A DNA stretch of 64,000 nt from Pseudomonadota bacterium. GTDB taxonomy: Bacteria; Pseudomonadota; Gammaproteobacteria; Acidiferrobacterales; Acidiferrobacteraceae. The DNA is taken from the NCBI GenBank assembly GCA_021819245.1, contig JAKARI010000001.1:62001-126000 (forward strand), written 5' to 3'. Each line of letters starts with the position of its first letter. Position 1 is the stretch's first letter. Shown here in pieces: positions 20,526 through 32,640 of the stretch. The notes under the pieces were generated by a model. It was not told the origin of the DNA and searched no databases. It saw only the letters and a list, made by a program, of their open reading frames with translations. The position numbers were made by a program, and so were the translations under genes.

Positions 20526-20542
<17 letters not shown>
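19457..20542 (-). CDS. serC: Phosphoserine aminotransferase
   Basis: Second step of serine synthesis and, in gammaproteobacteria, also used for pyridoxal phosphate synthesis. 361 residues; begins [19 protein letters not shown], has the PLP lysine in [16 protein letters not shown] and ends with [17 protein letters not shown]. There are three consecutive ATGs; the third (20542) matches family N-termini and is preferred. The first 17 bases overlap the gyrA 3' end. Confidence 0.96.
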
Positions 20543-23135
<2,593 letters not shown>

Positions 23136-23198
23136 CGGGTTTGGGCTGCGGGGCAGCCTTAAGGACCTCTATAAGGGAGCACTCAAAAGTAGTCCCCC

Positions 23199-23226
23199 AG
23201 CATACCATAACGGGTCTTTGCGCCAA
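23199..23226 (-). promoter_or_regulatory. Predicted sigma-70 promoter of gyrA
   Basis: On the minus strand, TTGGCG (23226-23221) and TATGCT (23204-23199) are 16 bases apart, and TGG precedes the -10 as an extended -10. The -35 overlaps a GCGCC-AAA-GGCGC inverted repeat. The start point would be near 23192, about 57 bases before the ATG. Confidence 0.5.
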
Positions 23227-23489
23227 AGGCGCCGCCCGCTCCCTGCGCGTGACCCATCCGGCCGGCGTACCCATCACGACCCAGACCCGAGACATGGGCC
23301 AATCGGCGCGGACTTGCGGCCCGGGCCCGCACCACCCGGCGTCGCGGAAAGCAGCCCCTCACGGGGCGCCCTCGCCCCCGCAGAGAGACTATGCAGCCGC
23401 CCCATGGCCCGGGATACCATGGCAAACCCAAGGGGGCCATGATCGCCCCGCCGGCAGGGCCCATGGGCGCGGTCACAATCGCATCGCAA
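23227..23489. other. Intergenic region upstream of gyrA, no gene seen
   Basis: Very GC-rich. Short frames are present on both strands but none has a credible ribosome site or recognisable protein. It lies between the gyrA promoter and the 3' end of the convergent-free zinc-ribbon gene. Confidence 0.5.
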
Positions 23490-23789
23490 TCACCGCAGTC
23501 CCGCGGACTTGCGCCAGCGCCTGAGCGTGGCGAGGCGCCAGTGCATATAGAAACGGACAAGTACCGGGGCCTTGCGGTTTTTGAGCAGACCTCGCACCCG
23601 CACCCGCATCTCGGCAAGCTTCATGTCCTTTATGAAGGACCGGCCATCATGGCAATAACTGCAATAATCGCTGCCCGGCCGATACTTCTTGTCATATATG
23701 ACCGGCATACCGCAACTCTGGCAACGCGTGCGCTCCGCTATCCACTGCTTTTTCAGCGCTGCCACCAACGCCTTGAGGCTCATTCTCAT
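23490..23789 (-). CDS. Small zinc-ribbon protein (zf-ribbon_2-like)
   Basis: 99 residues with CQSCGMPVIYDKKY followed by DYCSYCHDGRSF, the pair of CxxC knuckles of the putative zinc-ribbon family often found in small transcription-associated proteins. The rest is strongly basic (RVRVRGLLKNRK, WRLATLRRWRKSAG), suggesting nucleic-acid contact. Start ATG at 23789 chosen because GGGTAGGGGT precedes it; a longer upstream extension looks non-coding. Function unknown. Confidence 0.7.
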   Translation of the reverse strand: MRMSLKALVAALKKQWIAERTRCQSCGMPVIYDKKYRPGSDYCSYCHDGRSFIKDMKLAEMRVRVRGLLKNRKAPVLVRFYMHWRLATLRRWRKSAGLR

Positions 23790-24320
23790 ACCCCTACCCA
23801 GCCTGACACGTCCCACACAAACTATAAGGCCACCGCCGATTGCAAGCGGGCGAACCACCTGCGATCCGGATACGCCGCGCCGCCTTAGAATAACAGCCGG
23901 GGCACAGGCCCGGCCAGATGCAGTCTCTTCTCACATGGCATGAGCCTGAACGGGGGACGTATTTCTCACCAGGCGTGAGGTCTGAACACGGGTGTTTGGG
24001 TCGATCATGGCCCCCATGGTGATCGACATGAACGAGGGGCGACGAAACGCAAGGGCGCAGATCCGCGCCCTTCTCGATGGCACCCCGGAGGTGCCTTGTG
24101 AGCCGCCGGGCGAGGATGCGCAGCGCTATGCCGTCATGGCCGCGGCGGTGAGGCGCCTTCGCTCTGGCGGTCGTCCCCGGCCCGACCGGGGGTCGTGATG
24201 TGCGGTCTTCAGTGCACCACCGGGTATGCGCGCCCGCAGCCGACCCGCGTGGTGCGCCGCGCACCCCGGGGGGAGACGCCGGTGAAACGCTTAAGGGGCG
24301 CCCCACGGCCTTGCCCACCG
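23790..24320. other. Gene-poor stretch before a decayed transposase
   Basis: About 530 bases with one plus-strand frame (24007-24198; MNEGRRNARAQIRALLDGTP) that could be a degraded 5' part of the transposase downstream or chance. No promoter or RNA feature I can defend. Confidence 0.4.
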
Positions 24321-24324
24321 GTTT

Positions 24325-25140
24325 ACGGCCGTGGAGGGGGCGCTCTTGGCCGAAACCGCTGCCCTGCACGGCACCCTCCTCGAAGCCGGCCCCGAGATGC
24401 CTGATGCAACGGACCGTGGCGGTCTTCGGAGATGCCCGCTACGCACGCCTTTCCACGATCTCGGCAGCGCCTCTCTACCGGTTGCGCCCTGCCCGTAGCT
24501 ACGAGATGAGACGCCGCCACGGGACGAAGACCCGGGGCCACGGCGTGCCCCGTGCCGAGCGCCGGGCCCCGATGCCTGAGAATCGCCCCGGGTTCCCGCA
24601 TCGATTCCGTCCACCAGGACGGTCCGGACGGGGGGTAGGGGGACCCTACCCCATCAGTGCGATCGACTCTGTCACCGAGCCCGAGACCCGCGCCACCTGC
24701 GAGCTTGCGTAAAGCCTGCCTGCGTGCGGTGACAGAAACCCTGCTGGCGGGCGTTCCCTGGGGGATCCCGGGGTGTCATGCCGACAACGGCTCGGGGTGC
24801 ATCAACCCCACGGTGGCGGGGGTCTCGAGAGGCTGCGCATCGAGCCCCCCCATCGCGCCCCCGGCACGGCCACGACAAGGGGCCGGCGGAGGCTAGGAAC
24901 GGGGCCATCGGGCGCATGCCCTTGGGGTGCCAGCCCTATCCCGAGCCGCCGTGCCGGGCCGGTCAACGCCTTCTGCCGGGATGATCTCAACCCCTCCGTC
25001 ACCTTCCGCCGGCCGTGCTTCTTTGCTAAGTCCGTGACCGACGCCCAGGGCACAATCAGGAAATGCCACCTCCTCGAGGACAGGATGACGCCGTATGAAA
25101 CGCTCGGATCACTGCCGGCGGCCGGGCCGTCTCTCACGCC
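24325..25140 (+). pseudogene. Decayed DDE/integrase-core transposase (IS481/ISNCY-like)
   Basis: A multi-frameshifted transposase. Successive pieces in different frames match one family in order: LLAETAALHGTLLEAG, then FGDARYARLSTISAAPLYRLR, RIDSVHQDGPDGG with the catalytic Asp region, ISAIDSVTEPETRATCE, CHADNGSGCINPTVAGV (DNGSE-type second Asp motif), HDKGPAEARNGAIGR, and finally FCRDDLNPSVTFRRPCFF with EDRMTPYETLGSLP. An in-frame stop follows PDGG near 24638 and several frame changes are needed, so it cannot be functional. No terminal repeats were located. Confidence 0.7.
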
Positions 25141-25471
25141 CGGAATCCCCCGGGGGCATCGGGAAGGAAACCGCCACCCAGAAAAACGCTGACGCAGCCG
25201 CCGAAGCGCTCCCATGAGGCCCGAAAGACGCTTCCCATCCATCAACCGTCGATCTCACCATGCCGCCTGACGGGTTCTTCCCCCTTGAGACCTTCGTTGA
25301 GACTCAAACCTCGATGAGAGTGGACTGATGCGCCATGCGGAATCCTGCGCTCGCGTGGGCTTCGCCCATCGGCGGCCGCGATCGAGGCGCTTGCCGCCGG
25401 CACGAATTTGCTAGACTGCGGTCCCAAGGGGTGATGGGCCGAGCCAGGGCACCGCATATCAAGGGGGATCG
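25141..25471. other. Intergenic region, no gene seen
   Basis: 331 bases between the transposase remnant and the MFS gene. Contains only the ribosome site AAGGGGGA (25461-25468) of the next gene and short frames without support. Confidence 0.4.
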
Positions 25472-26851
25472 GTGGGACATATCCATGACGCAGGCGCGCC
25501 AGACGAGGATTCTGCACCATCGGCGGCCGGCGGCGCGTCCCCCGATCGCTTGACGTATCAGGCCGTGCGCGCCGCGAGCCTCGGCATGTTTCTCGACGGC
25601 TTTGACTTAAGCATCATGGCCGTCGCCCTGCTGCCCTTGCGTACCCAATGGCGATTGGGGACAGGGGCCATCGGGGACCTCATGGCCGCCGCGCTCATAG
25701 GGTCGTTGTTGGGCGGCCTCCTGGGGGGGCGTCTGGTCGATCGCTTTGGGCGGCGCGCCCTGCTTTTGCCCAATGTCGCCCTGTATGCCCTCGGGGCCAT
25801 CACCAGCGCCGCAAGCCCTGATCTGACGACCTTATGGCTCGGCCGCTTCGTGGTGGGGCTTGCCGTCGGCATGGACTACCCGCTGGTGGCCACGGTCGTC
25901 GCCGAGTACAGTGCCGAAGGCGATCGCGGACGGGGCTTTGCCGGCATCAACATCGCCTGGTACCTGGGGGCCTTCACCTCGACACTGCTGGGACTTATGC
26001 TGTTGCCCATCGGACCAGACTCCTGGCGCGCCATGCTCGGGGCCGCCCTGTTGCCGGCGCTCGTCCTGCTGTGGCTGAGGCGGCGCATCCCCGAATCGCC
26101 GCGCTGGCTCATGCGACGCGGGCAGCACGAAGCGGCGCGCGCGGCCCTGCGGCAGTTGCACCCTGCCTGGGGCGAATCCGACATCACCCACGCCCTGGCC
26201 CGCTTTTCCGGGGTCATACGACCCGTCTCCGTGGTGTTTCAGAAACCCTGGCGCAGGCGCCTGGCCTTGAGCCTCATCCCATGGGCCTGTCTTGATATCG
26301 TGGGGCTGGGCATCGGCCTCTATTTCCCGCTTGTCCTGCGCATGCAGGGGCTGGCTCACAACAACACCGCGGCGGCCGGCATCAACGCCGCGTTCCTGCT
26401 GATCTCGACGGCCGGCATCCTGTTCATCTATCGGCGTCTCGACCGCTGGGGCCGCATCTCCCTGCAGATCGCGGGGTTTGCCCTCATGGTCGCGGGCCTG
26501 CTGCTCTTCGCCATAGGTATCGCCACCCATGAGGTCGCGGGCGTCTACGCGGGATCTGCCATCTATTCGTTGGGCACGGGTATCGGCCCCGGGGTCACGG
26601 CCATGGCGCTTTCCGTCGAGATATTCCCCACCGAACTGCGCGCGAGCGCGGGCGGCCTTGCGACCGCGGTCTCGCGGCTTGGCGCGGCGTTCTCGGCGAT
26701 CCTCTTCCCGCGGCTCGAGGCCGCCTGGGGCCTGCCCATGGTCCTCATCCTCATGGCGGGGGTCTCGCTGATCGGCGCCTGGGTGACACGCGGCTGCCGG
26801 ATCGAGCCCGCCGGGCACAGCCTCGAGGCCCTTGAGAACCATGGGCACTAA
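25472..26851 (+). CDS. MFS transporter (sugar/organic-acid porter type)
   Basis: Twelve-helix inner-membrane permease of 459 residues. The first helix reads MFLDGFDLSIMAVALLPL. The loop 2-3 motif is GGLLGGRLVDRFGRRALLL, and GLAVGMDYPLVATVVAEYS with RRRIPESPRWLMRRG are marks of the sugar-porter and aromatic-acid/H+ symporter groups. GTG start with AAGGGGGA four bases upstream. Substrate cannot be assigned. The end overlaps the next gene by 11 bases, suggesting co-expression. Confidence 0.88.
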   Translation: MGHIHDAGAPDEDSAPSAAGGASPDRLTYQAVRAASLGMFLDGFDLSIMAVALLPLRTQWRLGTGAIGDLMAAALIGSLLGGLLGGRLVDRFGRRALLLPNVALYALGAITSAASPDLTTLWLGRFVVGLAVGMDYPLVATVVAEYSAEGDRGRGFAGINIAWYLGAFTSTLLGLMLLPIGPDSWRAMLGAALLPALVLLWLRRRIPESPRWLMRRGQHEAARAALRQLHPAWGESDITHALARFSGVIRPVSVVFQKPWRRRLALSLIPWACLDIVGLGIGLYFPLVLRMQGLAHNNTAAAGINAAFLLISTAGILFIYRRLDRWGRISLQIAGFALMVAGLLLFAIGIATHEVAGVYAGSAIYSLGTGIGPGVTAMALSVEIFPTELRASAGGLATAVSRLGAAFSAILFPRLEAAWGLPMVLILMAGVSLIGAWVTRGCRIEPAGHSLEALENHGH

Positions 26852-27563
26852 ACGGCCCTCATCCGCCGCTGCGCGGCACACGGCCGGCCTCGTCACCGGC
26901 GCCATAACACTCCTCATCCTGGCTGGCTGCGCGCAGCCCCCGGCCTTGATCACAACCACGCCCGGGCCCGCGAGCGCCCGGCTGCCGGCCCTGGGGGTCG
27001 TGCGCGAGGGTTGGCACACGGGCCTGATCGTGCCTACACCCGCGTTAACAGGCCTCCTCAAGTCCCTGCGAACACGGTTTGCGTCCACACCCTTCGTGAT
27101 CATCGGCTGGGGGCAACGCCGCTATTACATGGCACGCGATCCCGGTTTCCTCATGGGCCTTGCCGCCCTGTTTCCGTCGGCAAGCGTCATTCACATCCGC
27201 GCCTGGCGGCCGCGGCCGAGCGTGCGGCGCTCGCCCCGCCGCATCTGGCTGCACCTGCCGGCGGGTGGCTGGCGCGGCCTGGAGGCCTTTCTCGACCACG
27301 CATTCCGGCACGACCGCCATGACCGCCTCGAATCCTTGGGGGCGCACGGCCGCCCCGGGGACTTTTTCGCGGCGTCCGGGACTTACGATGCCCTTCACAC
27401 ATGCAACACGTGGGTCATGCAGGCCCTGCGTGCCGCGCGCCTACCAGCCACCGGCACCGGTGTCCTCTTTGCCGGCCAGGTTGACAGTGCCTTGCGCGCA
27501 CAGCCGCTGCATCGCTTTTGGGCCTCTCCCACATTCATCTTCCGACATAGATTGTCGCCTTGA
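26841..27563 (+). CDS. DUF2459 (TIGR02117-type) lipoprotein
   Basis: 240 residues. N-terminal lipoprotein signal ending LLILAGC, then VVREGWHTGLIVP, FVIIGWGQRRYYMARDPG and HTCNTWVMQALRAARLP, the three conserved stretches of DUF2459, first described near urease genes. Conserved His, Tyr and Cys residues suggest a cysteine-peptidase-like fold, but the function is not established. Starts inside the MFS stop region. Confidence 0.8.
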   Translation: MGTKRPSSAAARHTAGLVTGAITLLILAGCAQPPALITTTPGPASARLPALGVVREGWHTGLIVPTPALTGLLKSLRTRFASTPFVIIGWGQRRYYMARDPGFLMGLAALFPSASVIHIRAWRPRPSVRRSPRRIWLHLPAGGWRGLEAFLDHAFRHDRHDRLESLGAHGRPGDFFAASGTYDALHTCNTWVMQALRAARLPATGTGVLFAGQVDSALRAQPLHRFWASPTFIFRHRLSP

Positions 27564-27734
27564 CAGCGGCCACTCAAAACCTATTATTGGAGGACTCACT
27601 CGCAGTCGCTGCGCTTAAAGAGGGGGCGCGCGGCTCACAACCGGCACCCCGGGGCAATCGGGCAATGCCGGCGCCAATGCGCCGACGGCATAAAACATAA
27701 GGGCAGCAGGCGAGATGCGAATCGGGGGGCATGC

Positions 27735-29852
27735 ATGACTGCTCAAAGCGCCTATGGATCGCGCGCGGCCAAGACACTTGCCGCCCTACGCCCCCATACG
27801 CATGCCCTGACCCGCGAACTCTGCGCGACGTTTTACAACAAGCTTTTAGCACACGCCGGCCGCGATGATGTCGTGCGACAACTCGATGCCGAGGAGTTCT
27901 GGGCAAGCGTGGGCGGCCACCCCCTGCATCAGCTGCTCGACCCTGATCTCAAGCGCCGCACCTTGCGGCAGTCGGCCGAGGACCTGGGACGCGTGCTCGC
28001 CTACCTCGGGGTGGAAAACGCAACGCTCGTCGAGACCTATGACGCCCTCATTACCACACTGCAACGACACCCCGTGATCCATTCGCTTCCCCCCGCAAAA
28101 CAGGGCCTGCTGGGAGACATCCTGATACCGCGCGTCATGACCTCGTTGAGCGGGATCGTCACTGGGCAACGGCAGATCGCGAACGGTCAACAGCGGGTGA
28201 TGAGCGCCGTCACCCGGCTGGCCGAGACCTGCACCACATTGGATGATCTGGCACAGGACTCGCTCGAGACCTTGCTCGCCCTAGACGGGATGGTGGCCGG
28301 GACGTTCGCACGACCCGACAAGACCGGCACTCTGCAATATGAGATCGTCGTCGGCGCCACGATGGAGCGTCATATCTCGACCTTTGCCAGCTATCAGAGT
28401 CTCCCGAGCATCTATGACAATACCCCCGTGGGCCGCGGCCCTTCGGGCCGCGCCTGGCGGTCGGGGAAACCCCAGTCCAGCCTCAACATTTCCCGCGAGC
28501 CGGCGCTCGCGCCCTGGCGCGAAGTCGCGCGCGAACTTGGTTATGGCTCCAACGCCGCGGTACCTATCCTCGACGACAATCATGAGACACACGCCATACT
28601 CTCCCTCTATCACGGCACGCCGGGCTATTTCTCGACCCCCGAACGCCAAAGGTTCCTCAGCCGGTTGTCCGCCATTCTATCGACCGCCCTGGTGCGGCTC
28701 GGCCCCAGCGCCCCGACCGTGCATTACACGACCCGCGCCGATTATCGCGCGCGCCTTGCGCAAGGCGCGCTCGTCATGCTGTATCAGCCCATCATTGACC
28801 TAAAGACCGGGCAGATCGCCAAGGTCGAGGCACTCGCACGACTGCGTAATTCCGATGGGACCTTTGTATCCCCCGCATACTTCCTGCCGGCCTTTGGCGC
28901 CCGCGACCTGCGGACGCTTTTCACTCTGGGTCTGCGCCAAGCCATGTCCGATCTCCGCGATTGGGAACGCCAGGGCCTGCGCACCTCCGTGTCCGTGAAT
29001 CTGCCGACCCAGGCGCTCTCTGATCCGGAATACCTGGCCATCGCGCAGGCCGCGCTGCGCGACTTGCCCATGGAGCCCCATCGCCTCACATTCGAGCTCC
29101 TGGAGACCAGCGATGTCACATCGCGGGAGACGACCGTGCGGCGGCTCATAAGCCGCTGGAGACACATGGGAGTGCATCTTGCCCAAGACGATCTCGGCTC
29201 GGGCTATAGCTCGCTTTTACGCATCGAACGGCTGGCCGTAGACGAAGTGAAGATCGATCAGGCCTTCGTTCGCACCGTTGCGCGCATGCCGCACAAGGCC
29301 CTGCAATTCATCCATCACCTCACACGCCTCGTACATGACATCGGCCTGCCCGTGGTCGTCGAAGGCCTCGAAAGCCGCGGCCTGTATGAAGCTGCCGCCA
29401 TTCTGGGTGCCGATGCCGGCCAGGGGTATGTGATAAGCCGCCCGCTCGCCGCGAGCGCCCTGCAATCCTGGTATCGCGACTTCCATATCTCCGTCAATCC
29501 CGGAAGCCCGACTACCGCGCTCGGGGCCTATGCAACCTTGCTTTTGCGTGGCGCCCTCATTCATCTCGCGCAATCGCGCCCCGCGCTCCTGCGTCAGGCC
29601 ATCACCGAGCCTTGCACAGTCGCCGCCTATATCGAAAACGCGGCTATCCCGGAACACGCGCCCCTGAAAAACGCTTATGGAAGGCTCGTCGCCGCCATCC
29701 GCACCGGCAGTGACCCGCAGAACTACCAAAAGACCCACAACAGGGTCGAGCAGCTTTTATGCGCCGAGATCCGCCGCGAGGAAAATACCATGGCCCGTGA
29801 CGGCACGAGCATGCATGGATCCGCACGCGCGTCGCCCCCTTCAGCCCCGTGA
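27735..29852 (+). CDS. Sensor-GAF-EAL protein, c-di-GMP phosphodiesterase (copy 1)
   Basis: 705 residues. Residues 1-140 are an all-helical sensor resembling globin-coupled sensors but with GRVLAYLGV where those have GxxHaxxGv, so the haem His looks absent. A GAF domain follows (about 165-325; GRGPSGRAWRSG, APWREVARELGYGSNAAVPI), then EAL (335-585): VEALARL, SVNLPTQAL, FELLETSD, QDDLGSGYSSL, VKIDQAF, EGLESRGL and GQGYVISRP. All metal and c-di-GMP ligands appear present. A further 100-residue helical tail is shared with copy 2. Soluble; no membrane segment. Confidence 0.88.
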   Translation: MTAQSAYGSRAAKTLAALRPHTHALTRELCATFYNKLLAHAGRDDVVRQLDAEEFWASVGGHPLHQLLDPDLKRRTLRQSAEDLGRVLAYLGVENATLVETYDALITTLQRHPVIHSLPPAKQGLLGDILIPRVMTSLSGIVTGQRQIANGQQRVMSAVTRLAETCTTLDDLAQDSLETLLALDGMVAGTFARPDKTGTLQYEIVVGATMERHISTFASYQSLPSIYDNTPVGRGPSGRAWRSGKPQSSLNISREPALAPWREVARELGYGSNAAVPILDDNHETHAILSLYHGTPGYFSTPERQRFLSRLSAILSTALVRLGPSAPTVHYTTRADYRARLAQGALVMLYQPIIDLKTGQIAKVEALARLRNSDGTFVSPAYFLPAFGARDLRTLFTLGLRQAMSDLRDWERQGLRTSVSVNLPTQALSDPEYLAIAQAALRDLPMEPHRLTFELLETSDVTSRETTVRRLISRWRHMGVHLAQDDLGSGYSSLLRIERLAVDEVKIDQAFVRTVARMPHKALQFIHHLTRLVHDIGLPVVVEGLESRGLYEAAAILGADAGQGYVISRPLAASALQSWYRDFHISVNPGSPTTALGAYATLLLRGALIHLAQSRPALLRQAITEPCTVAAYIENAAIPEHAPLKNAYGRLVAAIRTGSDPQNYQKTHNRVEQLLCAEIRREENTMARDGTSMHGSARASPPSAP

Positions 29853-30027
29853 CCGCCCCGGTACCCCCCGACCCCCGGAGATGGAGCGACAGGCCCGTCT
29901 AGGCTTGACAAAAGCGGCGCGGCCGCCACACTCATACGGTATGGGCGGCCTTTCCCCGCCTGTAAGGCGGTGTTTTGGCCGCAGATTTCAAGACGCCAGG
30001 AACCCCTTGTCACGGGAGTCTTTCATC

Positions 30028-32220
30028 ATGCATGAAGACCTCGATCCCTTTGGGCCGCGCGCGGCCTGTCTCCTGCGCACGGCGCAAAAGTATGTGTCGG
30101 ATAAAACCGACCAGCTGATCGCGGTCTTCGAGCAAGCGCTCCTGAGGCACGCCGGACCCAAGGGCGCCATCGCCCCGCTCACCCCAAAGCAGCTTACCTG
30201 GACACTGGCACGGCCGCTTGCGCAATTACGCCACCTCCTCGATCCCGACATGGACCGTAATGCCCATGAGGCGGAGGCGACTGCGACCGGACAGATCTAT
30301 AGCTTTCTAGGCGTCAAGACAAGCTGGCTTGTGGATTGTTACGCCCTGTATCTGGAACGGCTCCTGCAACACCTTGGCCCCTGGATCGGTGCGCCCGAGG
30401 AGCGTGTACACATTCGCTCGGTCATAACGATGCGGGTCATGAGCAATCTCGGCATGCAAGTGAGCGGCCAAGAGGGGCTTGCGCGCGCCGAGCAGGAGAC
30501 CGTCTCGCAGATATCCGGCCTTCTGCCAGATGCGACGACATTCAATGACCTCATCCGGCAGACCCTGAATCTCTTGGCGGCCCTGCCCGGCATGGTCGCC
30601 GGCACCTTCGCGCGGCCCGATAGCCGCGGCGACATTCAATACGAGATCGTGGTCGGGGAGACGATGGAGGACCATGTGGCCTCCATGATCGCACACAATG
30701 TGGTCCCGACCCTCCGCGACGACGATCCGCGCGGCCAAGGCCCCTCGGGTCGCGCCTGGCGCTCCAATCAGATCGAGCAGGCGATCGAAATCGCCTCGGA
30801 CCTCACGCTTGCCCCCTGGCGCGAATATGCAGCGAAGCTAGGCTATGTCTCCCAGGCCACCATCCCTCTGGCGGATCGCGCTGGCTGTCCGCGGGCGCTG
30901 CTCACCTTATATCACAGCTGGCCCGGATATTTCGCGCTACCCCATCGAGTCAATATCCTCAAGCACATACGCGCCGGGCTCGAGACGATAATTGCCCAGG
31001 GCGCGGCCGCGGGATACGCCATAAGCTATCCTGCGCGCGCCTCCTACCGCGAGGCCCTCGGCCGCGGCGACCTTGTCATGCTCTATCAGCCCGTGATCGA
31101 CCTGAAGTCCGGCGAGCTCGTAAAGGTCGAGGGTCTGGCACGGCTCGACAAACACGATGGCACCTACATCACCCCAGGCGACTTCCTTCCGGCGTTCGGC
31201 GAACATGAGCTGCGCCAACTCTTCGGGCTCGGCTTGCGCCAGGCGCTGCGCGACTTGCATGACTGGCAGGCCCAGGGTCTTTCCCCATCGGTGGCCGTGA
31301 ACCTGCCGACACAGGCGTTCATAGACGATGAATATCTGCGCATCGCCCGCGATATCCTGCGCGAGTCCCCAGTTGCGCCCGAACACATCACGCTTGAGCT
31401 TCTCGAAAATGGGGAAATCGACCACAAACAGGCGGCCGTAAACCTGCTACCGCAATGGAGGGCGCTCGGCGTACGCCTTGCGCAAGACGACCTCGGCTCC
31501 GGATATAGCTCGCTTATCCGCATGGAACAGATGGGGGTAGACGACGTCAAGATCGATCATGGCCTTGTGCGCACGAGCGCGCAAGCCCCGCACAAGGCGC
31601 TGCGCTTTATCTATCATCTCACACAACTCGCGCACGACGTCGGCATTCGCGTCACAGTCGAGGGCCTGGAGACCGCGGGCCTCGTAGAGGCCGCCGCCAT
31701 TCTCGGTGCCGACCAGGGACAGGGTTACGCGATCGCGCGTCCCATGGCCGCGCGCGACATCGGGCTCTGGCGCCATCCTGCACTGGCTATAGACCCCATT
31801 GCCCCTCAGACGGCCCTGGGCGCCTACGCCACCATGATTGTGCGTAACGCGCTCATGATCCTGGCAGGAACCCGGACCGAACACCTAAAGGTCATCCTCT
31901 CCAAACCCTGCGGGCTCAGATACTATCTGCGATCACAAGGCCTTGATACGACCGCGCTCGGCCGCGCGCACGCGCACCTCCATGACAGCGCCACGATGGG
32001 CGTTCGGAGCACGGCCTACGCCGAGGCCTATCAGGCCATGGAGACCTTACTACGCGCCCACATCCTCGAACAGGCCGTAGCCGCGCCCGCAGACGGCACC
32101 CCCCTCCGAAGGGCCGCCAAGGCCCCTCTTACGAGCCGGTCGCGGAAGGCCCCCTCGGAAAACGGCGCAGCCCGGTGCACCCCGCAGGCATTCAAAAACC
32201 CAGGGGGGCATAACGGATAG
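30028..32220 (+). CDS. Sensor-GAF-EAL protein, c-di-GMP phosphodiesterase (copy 2)
   Basis: 730 residues with the same architecture as its upstream neighbour over the full length, so a tandem duplication. Sensor 1-145 (GQIYSFLGVKTSWLV at the position of the globin His motif; Tyr there), GAF about 165-330 (GQGPSGRAWRSNQ), EAL 340-590. The signature is EGL instead of EAL (VEGLARL); the remaining catalytic residues (VNLPTQ, LELLEN, QDDLGSGYSSL, VKIDHG, EGLETAG, GQGYAIARP) are kept. ATG 30028 with GGGAG ten bases upstream. The C-terminal 40 residues after HILEQAVAAP look disordered. Confidence 0.87.
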   Translation: MHEDLDPFGPRAACLLRTAQKYVSDKTDQLIAVFEQALLRHAGPKGAIAPLTPKQLTWTLARPLAQLRHLLDPDMDRNAHEAEATATGQIYSFLGVKTSWLVDCYALYLERLLQHLGPWIGAPEERVHIRSVITMRVMSNLGMQVSGQEGLARAEQETVSQISGLLPDATTFNDLIRQTLNLLAALPGMVAGTFARPDSRGDIQYEIVVGETMEDHVASMIAHNVVPTLRDDDPRGQGPSGRAWRSNQIEQAIEIASDLTLAPWREYAAKLGYVSQATIPLADRAGCPRALLTLYHSWPGYFALPHRVNILKHIRAGLETIIAQGAAAGYAISYPARASYREALGRGDLVMLYQPVIDLKSGELVKVEGLARLDKHDGTYITPGDFLPAFGEHELRQLFGLGLRQALRDLHDWQAQGLSPSVAVNLPTQAFIDDEYLRIARDILRESPVAPEHITLELLENGEIDHKQAAVNLLPQWRALGVRLAQDDLGSGYSSLIRMEQMGVDDVKIDHGLVRTSAQAPHKALRFIYHLTQLAHDVGIRVTVEGLETAGLVEAAAILGADQGQGYAIARPMAARDIGLWRHPALAIDPIAPQTALGAYATMIVRNALMILAGTRTEHLKVILSKPCGLRYYLRSQGLDTTALGRAHAHLHDSATMGVRSTAYAEAYQAMETLLRAHILEQAVAAPADGTPLRRAAKAPLTSRSRKAPSENGAARCTPQAFKNPGGHNG

Positions 32221-32640
32221 CGGTCTGGCGGCAAGCGGGCAACGCCCTCCCCCCGCCCGACCGGCCTATGGCCGTGACTCACGCGACCGAGATATCCCTT
32301 TGCCGTAATGGCGGTGCAACAACGGACGCGCATAGTCCTCATGTCCTGGCACCAAAGCCCTAAACGGGCATAGGGCATCAGGGCGCAGGCGCCAAGGACG
32401 GCACAAGGCGCAGGGACGCGTTTCGTACCTATCTCCTCGCAACCACAGAGAGATGCCCAAGCGGGATCGACGATCACAGGGGGCGCGGTTTACCTCGGGG
32501 GCAGCATAGGTTCCGGCACGTGACTGGATAGAGACCCAAGGCGAGTTGGGGGTGTGATACGCATCGAGCAATGCCTTCAGCCTTGCGTCCACCAAGAGAC
32601 GCCCCCCCCTGCGACCGCCCCATCCGGCACCATAACGGCC
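32221..32640. other. Intergenic region between convergent genes, no gene seen
   Basis: 420 bases between the ends of the EAL gene (plus) and pyrC (minus). Minus-strand frames exist (for example VDARLKALLDAYHTPNSPW), but nothing recognisable and no ribosome site. Confidence 0.4.

Noticed and set aside
24007-24198. Small plus-strand gene before the decayed transposase
   Set aside because: No ribosome site or family; may be part of the remnant. Left as a note only.
25832-27103. 423-codon minus-strand frame over the MFS/DUF2459 genes
   Set aside because: Repetitive charged composition typical of antisense shadows.
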